Part shown: positions 1 through 5,598 of the stretch, in pieces
Position numbering within the stretch: position 1 is the stretch's first letter
Layout: every line of letters begins with the position of its first letter
Position numbers and translations under genes: made by a program
NCBI GenBank assembly: GCA_030844625.1
Contig: JAUUNJ010000062.1
Span: forward strand, 1 to 10,432
DNA: 10,432 bases
Source of the DNA: Roseburia sp.
GTDB lineage: Bacteria; Bacillota; Clostridia; Lachnospirales; Lachnospiraceae
Direction of reading: 5' to 3'
The notes under the pieces: generated by a model
What the model was told of the DNA's origin: nothing
The model's database searches: none
What the model saw: the letters and a program-made list of their open reading frames with translations, nothing else

Positions 1-149
1 AGATCAAATCCAAGGCTTAAAACATATGGGATACTGGAAATCGGAGATGTCCCCAGATTCGCCTTTGTTATAAAACTTATTCCCAGGGAAACAATAAACA
101 ATCCAATTAAAAATATGATATATCTCTTTATAAGTTCCTTTTTCCTCAT
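1..149 (-). CDS. YczE/YitT-like integral membrane protein, N-terminal fragment (runs off left edge)
   Basis: The reading frame begins at the ATG complementary to 147-149 and stays open to the window edge, giving 49 residues. It starts MRKKELIKRYIIFLIGL, a basic N-terminus followed by a hydrophobic helix (about residues 10-27), then a segment with ITKANLGTSPISSIPYVLS. That G-x-S-P-I-S-S-x-P-Y pattern after the first helix is typical of the YczE/YyaS/YitT group of multi-pass membrane proteins, whose function is largely unknown. An in-frame ATG two codons upstream (153-155) abuts the ribosome site; AGGAAG lies 6 bases before the chosen ATG, which favours this start. The gene is separated from asd by a strong terminator, so it has its own transcription start. 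The family call rests on a short fragment and is moderately sure. Confidence 0.72.
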   Translation of the reverse strand, partial: MRKKELIKRYIIFLIGLFIVSLGISFITKANLGTSPISSIPYVLSLGFD

Positions 150-170
150 ATGCATCTTCCTGTCTCTTTT

Positions 171-201
171 AAAAAAAATTGCAAAGCAATTTCTTATTAT
201 A
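171..201 (-). promoter_or_regulatory. Candidate -10 box plus T-tailed inverted repeat upstream of the YczE-like gene
   Basis: On the minus strand a perfect TATAAT lies at 201-196, with no good -35 at the usual distance. Just downstream, 192-176 forms a perfect inverted repeat AAATTGC-TTT-GCAATTT that runs into eight consecutive T residues. It could be an operator over the start site or a weak attenuator. The stem has only two G-C pairs, so it may be chance in AT-rich DNA. Confidence 0.3.
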
Positions 202-204
202 CAA

Positions 205-231
205 GAAAAAAGACCCTCCGGGTCTTTTTTC
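205..231 (-). terminator. Rho-independent terminator of the asd transcript
   Basis: A perfect 12-bp stem (GAAAAAAGACCC paired with GGGTCTTTTTTC) has a 3-base loop at 217-219. Read on the minus strand it follows the asd stop codon by about 20 bases and ends in a run of T. Being symmetrical, it could also stop plus-strand transcription. Confidence 0.93.
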
Positions 232-249
232 ATATTATTTTTCTGTGTA

Positions 250-1344
250 CTATTTTGCTTCAATATATCCCTGGGCAACTAACAGTTCTGCTGAAAGAAC
301 AGCTCCACCTGCAGCACCTCTTAATGTATTGTGTGATAATCCCACAAACTTATAATCATATATGATATCTTCTCTCAAACGTCCAACAGAAACACCCATT
401 CCATTTTCAAAGTTTACATCCATGGATACCTGAGGTCTGTTATCCTCCTCCAAATACTGGATAAACTGCTTTGGCGCACTTGGAAGCTCTAACTCCTGTG
501 GAAGCCCGCTAAAGTTTGTCATTGCTTCAATCAACTGCTCTTTTGTAGGTTTCTTTGCAAACTTCACAAATACGGCTGCTGTATGTCCGTCCAATACAGG
601 CACTCTGATACACTGCGTTGTAATAACAGGGCCTTCCGCTTTCCTGATAACCCCATCTTCAATCTTACCCCAAAGTCTTAATGGCTCCTGCTCTGATTTT
701 TCTTCTTCGCCACCAATAAACGGAATAATATTTCCAACCATTTCAGGCCAGTCCTTAAACGTTTTACCTGCACCGGAAATTGCCTGATATGTAGTTGCTA
801 CTACTTCTGTAGGTTCAAATTCCTTCCATGCTGTTAGAACAGGTGCATAACTCTGAATAGAACAGTTTGGCTTAACAGCAACAAAACCTTTCTTTGTGCC
901 CAGTCTTTCTCTCTGATATTTAATAACTTCATAATGTTCAGGATTGATTTCAGGAACAACCATAGGAACATCAGGAGTCCATCTGTGAGCGCTGTTATTT
1001 GATACAACAGGGGTCTCTGTCTTCGCGTAATCTTCTTCTATCTTTTTAATTTCATCTTTTGTCATGTCCACAGCACTAAACACAAAATCAACTGTAGATG
1101 CAACTGCCTCAACTTCATTTACGTTATGAACAATCATTTTTTTAACTGCTTCCGGCATTGGAGCTTCCATTTTCCATCTGTCTCCAACCGCATCCTCATA
1201 AGTTTTTCCTGCGGAACGCGGGCTTGCTGCAAGTGTAGTCACCTCAAACCAAGGGTGATTCTCAAGCAATGTAATAAATCTCTGCCCAACCATTCCTGTT
1301 GCGCCTAAAACACCTACTTTTAATTTTTTATCTAATTTCATCAT
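250..1344 (-). CDS. asd: Aspartate-semialdehyde dehydrogenase, archaeal/fungal-type
   Basis: This 364-residue cytosolic enzyme reduces aspartyl-4-phosphate to aspartate 4-semialdehyde with NADPH, the branch point to lysine/diaminopimelate, threonine and methionine. The N-terminal Rossmann nucleotide-binding motif GVLGATGMVG is at residues 11-20. The catalytic cysteine is Cys161 in VKPNCSIQ, the catalytic histidine is His254 in PVLDGHTAAV, and the substrate-binding arginine is probably Arg247. Sequence style (NNSAHRW, AISGAGK, GLSHNTLRGAAGG) and length match the archaeal/fungal branch rather than the E. coli-type enzyme; known Clostridia use this branch. GAGAGG lies 8 bases before the first of two tandem ATG codons. 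It follows the upstream membrane-protein gene by 43 bases with no clear promoter, so cotranscription is likely, and it ends at the terminator at 205-231. Confidence 0.97.
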   Translation of the reverse strand: MMKLDKKLKVGVLGATGMVGQRFITLLENHPWFEVTTLAASPRSAGKTYEDAVGDRWKMEAPMPEAVKKMIVHNVNEVEAVASTVDFVFSAVDMTKDEIKKIEEDYAKTETPVVSNNSAHRWTPDVPMVVPEINPEHYEVIKYQRERLGTKKGFVAVKPNCSIQSYAPVLTAWKEFEPTEVVATTYQAISGAGKTFKDWPEMVGNIIPFIGGEEEKSEQEPLRLWGKIEDGVIRKAEGPVITTQCIRVPVLDGHTAAVFVKFAKKPTKEQLIEAMTNFSGLPQELELPSAPKQFIQYLEEDNRPQVSMDVNFENGMGVSVGRLREDIIYDYKFVGLSHNTLRGAAGGAVLSAELLVAQGYIEAK

Positions 1345-1387
1345 CTTTCTATCCTCTCATTCGCTATCATGTTATCTATCAATTGCT

Positions 1388-1846
1388 TTAATAAAAGTCT
1401 GTCCAGCCGCTATCACTGTTTGCTCCATTATCGCCTTTTGCGGTTGTCTCTGGATTAGAATCAGAGTTGTCCGAATCATTTTGCTTTTGACTCTTATTTC
1501 CAGAACTGTTATCTGTTTTTCCACTGTCATTCTTATTTGTAGCATTTTTGCTGTCAGAATCTGCTTTATTCTTGGAATCAGCATCATTCTTTTTATTTTC
1601 ATCTGCTGTATCCGTGAAAATATCGTAAGCATAATTATCTCCATTGCCTACATCCACATATCCTGAATAAGTAGTTTCTTCCCTGTTTGCAACGGTTACC
1701 TGTTCAGTGGTTGTTGCAGCGGCAGTGGTTTGATTATTTTCTGGACTGTTCTCTTTTTCTTTGCTCTGGGTTGCAATAACTATGACAATGGCAATTAACA
1801 CAATTATCACTAGGACAACTCCGACTATCAAAGATTTCTTCTTCAT
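1388..1846 (-). CDS. Hypothetical single-helix membrane-anchored protein with low-complexity outer domain
   Basis: I do not recognise a family. The 152-residue product begins MKKKSLIVGVVLVIIVLIAI, a short basic start and a very hydrophobic helix (about residues 5-26), which could be an uncleaved signal anchor. The rest is almost wholly polar: a Thr/Ala/Asn-rich stretch (about 33-58), a short mixed segment with YSGYVDVGNGDNYAYDIF (about 60-77), then a Lys/Asn/Asp/Ser-rich disordered region to residue 145 and an aromatic end, GWTDFY. With the positive-inside rule, most of the protein would be outside the membrane. The start codon overlaps the end of the upstream gene by 4 bases (ATGA), which implies translational coupling and suggests the two products work together. 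The folded core, if any, is only the middle 20 or so residues. Confidence 0.8.
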   Translation of the reverse strand: MKKKSLIVGVVLVIIVLIAIVIVIATQSKEKENSPENNQTTAAATTTEQVTVANREETTYSGYVDVGNGDNYAYDIFTDTADENKKNDADSKNKADSDSKNATNKNDSGKTDNSSGNKSQKQNDSDNSDSNPETTAKGDNGANSDSGWTDFY

Positions 1847-2460
1847 AATACTCCCTCCTGTACATATACAATATTTTTGTCAGCATTATAGGACACTGTC
1901 TCTGACTGACCAACTGTAATGCTTTCCCCTTGGGTTGTAGTCTCTTTTTCCTTACTCTGCGTTTCCTGCAATGACTGTTGCTGTTGTTCTTTCAGCCATT
2001 CTTCATGCTTTGCTAAGGAATCTTTATAAGTCTGTGACATACAGTAAATATTGACATTTGCCATAAAATAGCAAAACATCCATACAAGAATCAGTCCAAT
2101 AAGGCTGGAGCCTGTCTCTCTTTTCTTAAACAATGGTAAGGAGTCTCTGTACTTAAAATCCGATAAAAAAATAGCCGGACTGAAGAAAATCAAAATCCAG
2201 AATATGTATTTCAAAATCAACAGCACTATGTCTATCGGTTCAAATTCCAAATATTTGATTTCACCATAGATTCCTGTACCTATATAAAACAATGCAAATG
2301 CATAATACAGCATTGCAGGTATCATTTTATAAGACAGTCCGCTCCTAAAACCGAACAGTTTTATCCTGCTTTCATTAGCCTGATTTCCTGCTGCCCGCTT
2401 CCTGTCATACTTCGCATAAATATCCTGATTTCTGTTTTGCCTAAAAGGTTTATATGCCAT
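1843..2460 (-). CDS. Hypothetical three-helix membrane protein
   Basis: I cannot assign a known family. The 205-residue protein has a basic N-terminus (RNRNQDIYAKYDRKR), then three hydrophobic helices at about 46-66, 77-99 and 118-140. A basic loop (DFKYRDSLPLFKKRE) joins helices 2 and 3. The positive-inside rule puts the N-terminus and this loop in the cytoplasm and the C-terminal tail outside. The tail (about 141-205) is Gln/Glu/Thr/Ser-rich with a possible short coiled coil (KHEEWLKEQQQQSLQE). AAAAGGAG lies just before ATG and gives a strong ribosome site. The gene starts 24 bases after the tRNA-Thr gene, with no terminator between, and overlaps the next gene by 4 bases. Both membrane proteins would expose low-complexity tails on the outside, which supports a shared role of unknown kind. 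Confidence 0.82.
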   Translation of the reverse strand: MAYKPFRQNRNQDIYAKYDRKRAAGNQANESRIKLFGFRSGLSYKMIPAMLYYAFALFYIGTGIYGEIKYLEFEPIDIVLLILKYIFWILIFFSPAIFLSDFKYRDSLPLFKKRETGSSLIGLILVWMFCYFMANVNIYCMSQTYKDSLAKHEEWLKEQQQQSLQETQSKEKETTTQGESITVGQSETVSYNADKNIVYVQEGVL

Positions 2461-2484
2461 AATCTCTCCTTTTTAGAACACAAA

Positions 2485-2557
2485 AGCTACTGGCGTGACT
2501 CGAACACGTGACCTGCTGATTACGAATCAGCTGCTCTACCAACTGAGCTACAGTAGC
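2485..2557 (-). tRNA. tRNA-Thr (anticodon CGU, reads ACG)
   Basis: Read on the minus strand, a 73-base cloverleaf is clear. The acceptor arms GCTACTG and CAGTAGC pair perfectly over 7 bp. The D-arm is GCTC...GAGC with loop AGTTGGTA. The anticodon stem GCTGA/TCAGC encloses loop TTCGTAA, giving anticodon CGT. The T-arm ACGTG-TTCGAGT-CACGC has four good pairs and an A-C mismatch at its outer end. The discriminator base is T, and CCA is not encoded. A CGU isoacceptor decodes only ACG and usually supplements a UGU species elsewhere. It lies 24 bases before the membrane-protein gene in the same direction. Confidence 0.96.
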
Positions 2558-2564
2558 ATAAACT

Positions 2565-2592
2565 ATTATAATATGAAAGCGTTCTCTGGTAA
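2565..2592 (-). promoter_or_regulatory. Promoter of the tRNA-Thr gene
   Basis: On the minus strand, TTACCA (2592-2587, four of six consensus bases) is followed after 16 bases by a perfect TATAAT (2570-2565). The predicted start is around 2558-2560, one to a few bases before the tRNA, as expected for a tRNA gene. It may also serve the genes downstream to asd. Confidence 0.65.
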
Positions 2593-2627
2593 TCGACTTA
2601 TTTATTTCATTCCAGAGTGTTACCCTA

Positions 2628-2650
2628 GTGAAGTTCTTAAAGACCTTCAC
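2628..2650. repeat. 23-base interrupted palindrome upstream of tRNA-Thr
   Basis: The outer arms GTGAAG (2628-2633) and CTTCAC (2645-2650) are perfectly complementary, and TCTT/AAGA inside them can extend the stem after one mismatch. There is no T-run next to it, so it is not a terminator. It lies between two minus-strand promoter candidates and could be a protein-binding site or an RNA hairpin in a longer transcript. Confidence 0.35.
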
Positions 2651-2667
2651 TCAAATACACTCTTCTT

Positions 2668-2696
2668 AATTTACTATATGGTGTGAAAAATGTCAA
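2668..2696 (-). promoter_or_regulatory. Possible distal promoter for the tRNA-Thr/asd unit
   Basis: On the minus strand a consensus TTGACA (2696-2691) is followed after 17 bases by TAAATT (2673-2668, four of six). If used, it would give about 105 bases of leader before the tRNA, including the palindrome at 2628-2650. The -35 is perfect but the -10 is weak. Confidence 0.35.
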
Positions 2697-2808
2697 TCAC
2701 TTGAATTCATCGAAAATAAATTTTCACTGTCATGTATTACCAATGACCTTCAATTCTTGTCCTCTATCACAATTACTTATGTCATTTGCAAATTGCATCC
2801 CCCACTTA
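2697..2808. other. Intergenic stretch without a supported gene
   Basis: Together with 2558-2696 and 2809-2844 this makes a gap of about 290 bases with no gene I can support. The plus-strand frame that enters the DUF5721-like gene is open here back to 2683, but it lacks a ribosome site and codes for no recognisable protein. The only structure I see is a small palindrome, TGCAA-A-TTGCA (2787-2797), 11 bases upstream of the -35 box at 2809. It is a possible operator at low confidence. Confidence 0.4.
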
Positions 2809-2837
2809 TTGAATCTTGCTGTTTTCTCTGCTATAAT
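2809..2837 (+). promoter_or_regulatory. Extended -10 promoter directly abutting the DUF5721-like start codon
   Basis: TTGAAT (2809-2814) is followed after 17 bases by a perfect TATAAT (2832-2837), preceded by TG one base upstream (extended -10). The expected start point, 5 to 8 bases past the -10 box, falls at 2842-2845, on or next to the A of the ATG at 2845. This leaves almost no 5' untranslated region. Confidence 0.6.
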
Positions 2838-2844
2838 CTGGATT

Positions 2845-3336
2845 ATGATTTCAATTAAAATTAACGATATAAACAATTTTATGCAAAATATACTTGTTCA
2901 GGATACTTTCGACTCTTTTCTTATCAGTGAAGGGGAGATTTCTACTTCCAATACTTTTACTTTTAATGGAAGTATCAACAAAAATTTTTATGACACCAAC
3001 GAACTTGGGGATATTTACGAGGATTTTGTTTTCTGGAAACAGCTAAAGCATATATGTTTTGAAATTATCCGGGGGAAAAAAGTTCCCACCCACATGAAAC
3101 TGATCTTTGCTCTTCCCAAAAACAGTTACCGGAAAATAATCGGAGAATCCGGTATGAATATATCTGTTGACAGCATTGGGGGACTATATCTTCATGTACT
3201 GTATGAAAACAATCAGATTACTGTGATTACCGGTACTTCCCTCAATATTTTTACTATGGATAAGACACTGGATAAGTACTGGGACAATATAATGAAAAAT
3301 TTCTTAAATAAATATTTCGATACAGAGGAAATATGA
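2845..3336 (+). CDS. DUF5721-like protein of unknown function
   Basis: The product is 163 residues from the ATG at 2845. It begins MISIKINDINNFMQNILVQD and contains TFDSFLISEGEIST, NTFTFNGSINKNFYD and a C-terminal segment with GLYLHVLYENNQ and TGTSLNIFTMDKTLD. From memory this matches a family of about 160-residue cytosolic proteins in Lachnospiraceae and relatives (DUF5721); I recognise the pattern but not a function. No signal peptide or helix is present if this start is right. The frame is open for 54 further codons upstream, but that part covers the promoter and has no ribosome site, and the family begins near this methionine. No Shine-Dalgarno sequence precedes 2845, so the message may be leaderless. 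No terminator follows before htpG, 165 bases downstream. Confidence 0.75.
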   Translation: MISIKINDINNFMQNILVQDTFDSFLISEGEISTSNTFTFNGSINKNFYDTNELGDIYEDFVFWKQLKHICFEIIRGKKVPTHMKLIFALPKNSYRKIIGESGMNISVDSIGGLYLHVLYENNQITVITGTSLNIFTMDKTLDKYWDNIMKNFLNKYFDTEEI

Positions 3337-3341
3337 TTTTT

Positions 3342-3371
3342 TTGACATTTCTCTCATTTTGTCCATTTAAT
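3342..3371 (+). promoter_or_regulatory. htpG upstream promoter (P1)
   Basis: A consensus TTGACA (3342-3347) is followed after 18 bases by TTTAAT (3366-3371, five of six). The start would be near 3378, placing the CIRCE element at roughly +25 to +52 in the untranslated leader, a common arrangement for HrcA-controlled genes. Confidence 0.6.
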
Positions 3372-3402
3372 TCAGACAAATATATGAACGATTTGTAAAC
3401 TT

Positions 3403-3429
3403 TTAGCACTCGCCTTGATTGAGTGCTAA
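3403..3429 (+). promoter_or_regulatory. CIRCE element (HrcA operator)
   Basis: The arms TTAGCACTC (3403-3411) and GAGTGCTAA (3421-3429) are perfect inverted repeats separated by exactly 9 bases (3412-3420). This is the textbook CIRCE consensus, the binding site of the heat-shock repressor HrcA, normally found before groESL and the hrcA-grpE-dnaK operon. Here it sits 71 bases before the htpG start codon, between two promoter candidates. No groES or dnaK lies in the window, and htpG is the only gene that fits. Confidence 0.95.
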
Positions 3430-3436
3430 TTTTTTC

Positions 3437-3465
3437 TTGACTTTTAAATATTACCCGATTAAAAT
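3437..3465 (+). promoter_or_regulatory. htpG proximal promoter (P2)
   Basis: TTGACT (3437-3442, five of six) and TAAAAT (3460-3465, five of six) are spaced by 17 bases. The start would be near 3472. The CIRCE element ends 7 bases before this -35 box, so bound HrcA could also hinder this promoter. Which of P1 and P2 is used cannot be told from sequence. Confidence 0.55.
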
Positions 3466-3500
3466 GACTTTTAGATTAAAACAAAGGAGTGATTTTTATT

Positions 3501-5495
3501 ATGGCAAACAAACAAGGAAATCTTTCAATTAACAGCGAAAATATTTTTCCTATCATAAAAAAATGGTTATATTCTGACCATGACATTTTTTTCAGGGAAC
3601 TGGTGTCTAACGGATGTGATGCCATTACAAAATTAAAGAAGCTGAATATTATGGGCGAAATCAATTTAGCTGATGACGAAGAATTTAAAATCCAGATATT
3701 AGCTAACCCAACCGATAAAACCCTTACCTTTATTGATAACGGTATTGGCATGACCGAAGATGAGGTAGATGAATACATTAATCAGATTGCTTTCTCCGGT
3801 GCTGAAGCATTCTTGGAACAATACAAAGATAAGACCTCTGAAGATCAGATTATCGGTCATTTCGGATTAGGCTTCTACTCTGCTTTCATGGTGGCTGACA
3901 GAGTTACTATCGAAACACTTTCTTATAAAGAAGGTGCAAAAGCTGTTCTCTGGGACTGTGAGGACGGTACGGAATTTACAATGTCAGACAGCGATAAGAC
4001 AGACAGGGGGACAAAGATTACACTTTACTTAAACGAAGACAGTGTAGAATTTGCAAATCTTTACCGAGCTCAGGAAGTTCTTGACAAGTATTGCTCTTTC
4101 ATGCCTGTTGAAATTTTCTTAAGCGACCCGACTGCCGAACCGGAATACGAAACGGTTATGGAAGAGGAAGTTACCGAGAAAGATACTGTTATTGAACATA
4201 TTGTTGAAGAAGCAAAAACAGAAGAAAAAGAAAATGAAGACGGCACGAAAGAAACTGTTGAAGTTTCTCCGGAAAAACATAAGGCTAAAATTCTTAAACG
4301 TCCTGTAAGCATCAGTGATACTACTCCTCTCTGGACAAAGCATCCAAATGAATGTACAGAGGAAGAATATAAAACTTTTTATCATAAAGTATTTATGGAT
4401 TATAAAGAGCCTTTATTCTGGATTCATTTGAATATGGATTATCCGTTTAACTTAAAAGGAATCCTTTACTTCCCTAAGATTAATATGGAATATGAATCCA
4501 TTGAGGGTACAATTAAACTTTACAACAATCAGGTATTTATTGCCGATAACATTAAGGAAGTTATTCCTGAGTTCCTTATGCTTCTGAAAGGTGTCATTGA
4601 CTGTCCTGATCTTCCACTGAATGTTTCCCGTTCTGCTCTTCAGAATGACGGATTTGTCAAGAAGATTTCAGACTACATTACTAAGAAGGTTGCAGACAAA
4701 CTTTCCGGAATGTGTAAGACAGATAAAGAAAATTATGAAAAATACTGGGATGACATCAGCCCATTTATCAAATTTGGCTGCTTAAAAGATGAAAAGTTCT
4801 GCGAAAAAATGTCTGATTATGTTCTCTTTAAGAACCTTGATGACAAATATCTTACATTTAAGGAATGTCTGGAAGAAAACAAAGAAAAGCACGAAAACAC
4901 TATTTTTTACACAAATGACCCTGTTCAACAGAGCCAGTATATAAATATGTTCAAGTCAGAGGGCATTGATGCGGTAATTTTGAAAGATAATATTGACCAG
5001 CCGTTCATTACTCAGTTGGAATCCAAAAATGAGGGTGTTAAGTTTAAGAGAATTGATGATGATTTAAATGATTCTTTTACAGAGGAGCTTAGCGAAGATG
5101 ATGCAAAAGACCTTACAGAAAAATTAACAGAAACATTTAAGAAGGCATTGAACCGCGACAACATTGACATTAAAGTTCAGAAAATCAAAGATGAAAAAGT
5201 TTCTTCCATGATTACTATTTCCGAAGAGAACCGCCGTATGCAGGATATGATGAAGATGTACGGTATGGCAGGTATGGACCCGGCAATGTTCGGTTCCGCC
5301 GGTGAAACACTCACATTGAACGCTAATAACAATCTTGTAAAATACATTATTGACAATCCTGAGGGAGAAAACACAGAATTAATCTGCAAGCAGTTATATG
5401 ACCTTGCATTAATCAGCCACACTCCACTCAATCCGGATTCCATGACAGCATTTATCGAGAGAAGCAACAAAATTCTTGAAATATTAACAAAATAA
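3501..5495 (+). CDS. htpG: Molecular chaperone HtpG (Hsp90 family)
   Basis: This is a 664-residue ATP-dependent cytosolic chaperone. The GHKL ATPase domain (about 1-208) shows Glu33 and Asn37 in RELVSNGCDA, Asp79-x-Gly-x-Gly83 in FIDNGIGM, and GHFGLGFYSAF at 119-129. A highly charged linker (about 211-266) leads to the middle domain, which begins near DTTPLWTKHP (273-282) and carries the catalytic Arg377 in LPLNVSR. The C-terminal dimerisation domain follows (about 545-664), including a methionine-rich stretch (MQDMMKMYGMAGMDPAMFG). AAAGGAG at 3483-3489 sets the ATG at 3501; a GTG at 3489 overlaps that site and cannot be the start. It is longer than E. coli HtpG (624), largely because of the linker. 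CIRCE upstream implies HrcA control; a terminator follows at 5517. Confidence 0.97.
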   Translation: MANKQGNLSINSENIFPIIKKWLYSDHDIFFRELVSNGCDAITKLKKLNIMGEINLADDEEFKIQILANPTDKTLTFIDNGIGMTEDEVDEYINQIAFSGAEAFLEQYKDKTSEDQIIGHFGLGFYSAFMVADRVTIETLSYKEGAKAVLWDCEDGTEFTMSDSDKTDRGTKITLYLNEDSVEFANLYRAQEVLDKYCSFMPVEIFLSDPTAEPEYETVMEEEVTEKDTVIEHIVEEAKTEEKENEDGTKETVEVSPEKHKAKILKRPVSISDTTPLWTKHPNECTEEEYKTFYHKVFMDYKEPLFWIHLNMDYPFNLKGILYFPKINMEYESIEGTIKLYNNQVFIADNIKEVIPEFLMLLKGVIDCPDLPLNVSRSALQNDGFVKKISDYITKKVADKLSGMCKTDKENYEKYWDDISPFIKFGCLKDEKFCEKMSDYVLFKNLDDKYLTFKECLEENKEKHENTIFYTNDPVQQSQYINMFKSEGIDAVILKDNIDQPFITQLESKNEGVKFKRIDDDLNDSFTEELSEDDAKDLTEKLTETFKKALNRDNIDIKVQKIKDEKVSSMITISEENRRMQDMMKMYGMAGMDPAMFGSAGETLTLNANNNLVKYIIDNPEGENTELICKQLYDLALISHTPLNPDSMTAFIERSNKILEILTK

Positions 5496-5516
5496 TAAAA
5501 TAAACTCAGATAAAGT

Positions 5517-5560
5517 AAAGAGATCAACTATTTTCTTTTTCAGTTGATCTCTTTCTTTTT
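5517..5560 (+). terminator. htpG terminator, shared between convergent genes
   Basis: A perfect 13-bp stem (AAAGAGATCAACT with AGTTGATCTCTTT) encloses a 12-base pyrimidine-rich loop (5530-5541) and is followed by a T-rich tail. It begins 22 bases after the htpG stop. On the minus strand it lies about 45 bases past the stop of the Ig-like gene, with a weaker T tail, so it may end both transcripts. Confidence 0.9.
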
Positions 5561-5598
5561 ATCTATATTTTATTCCCTCAGTTTTTTATACTCTCCTC

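Noticed and set aside
2450..2650. Minus-strand open frame of 66 codons across the tRNA region
   Set aside because: It runs through the tRNA-Thr gene and has no protein-like character; the tRNA explains the sequence.
2558..2700. T-box or other amino-acid-sensing leader before the tRNA-Thr/asd unit
   Set aside because: No T-box consensus (AGGGTGGNACCGCG-like) is present. The nearby AGGGTAACAC is only a short partial likeness, and there is no terminator/antiterminator pair.
2683..2844. Upstream extension of the DUF5721-like frame, which would add 54 residues including a hydrophobic segment
   Set aside because: No ribosome site precedes the ATG at 2683, the segment overlaps a strong promoter, and the recognised family begins near the methionine at 2845. 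The hydrophobic run is probably a by-product of T-rich DNA.
3489..3500. GTG at 3489 as the start of htpG
   Set aside because: It overlaps the Shine-Dalgarno sequence AAAGGAG (3483-3489). The ATG at 3501 gives MANKQGN with workable spacing.
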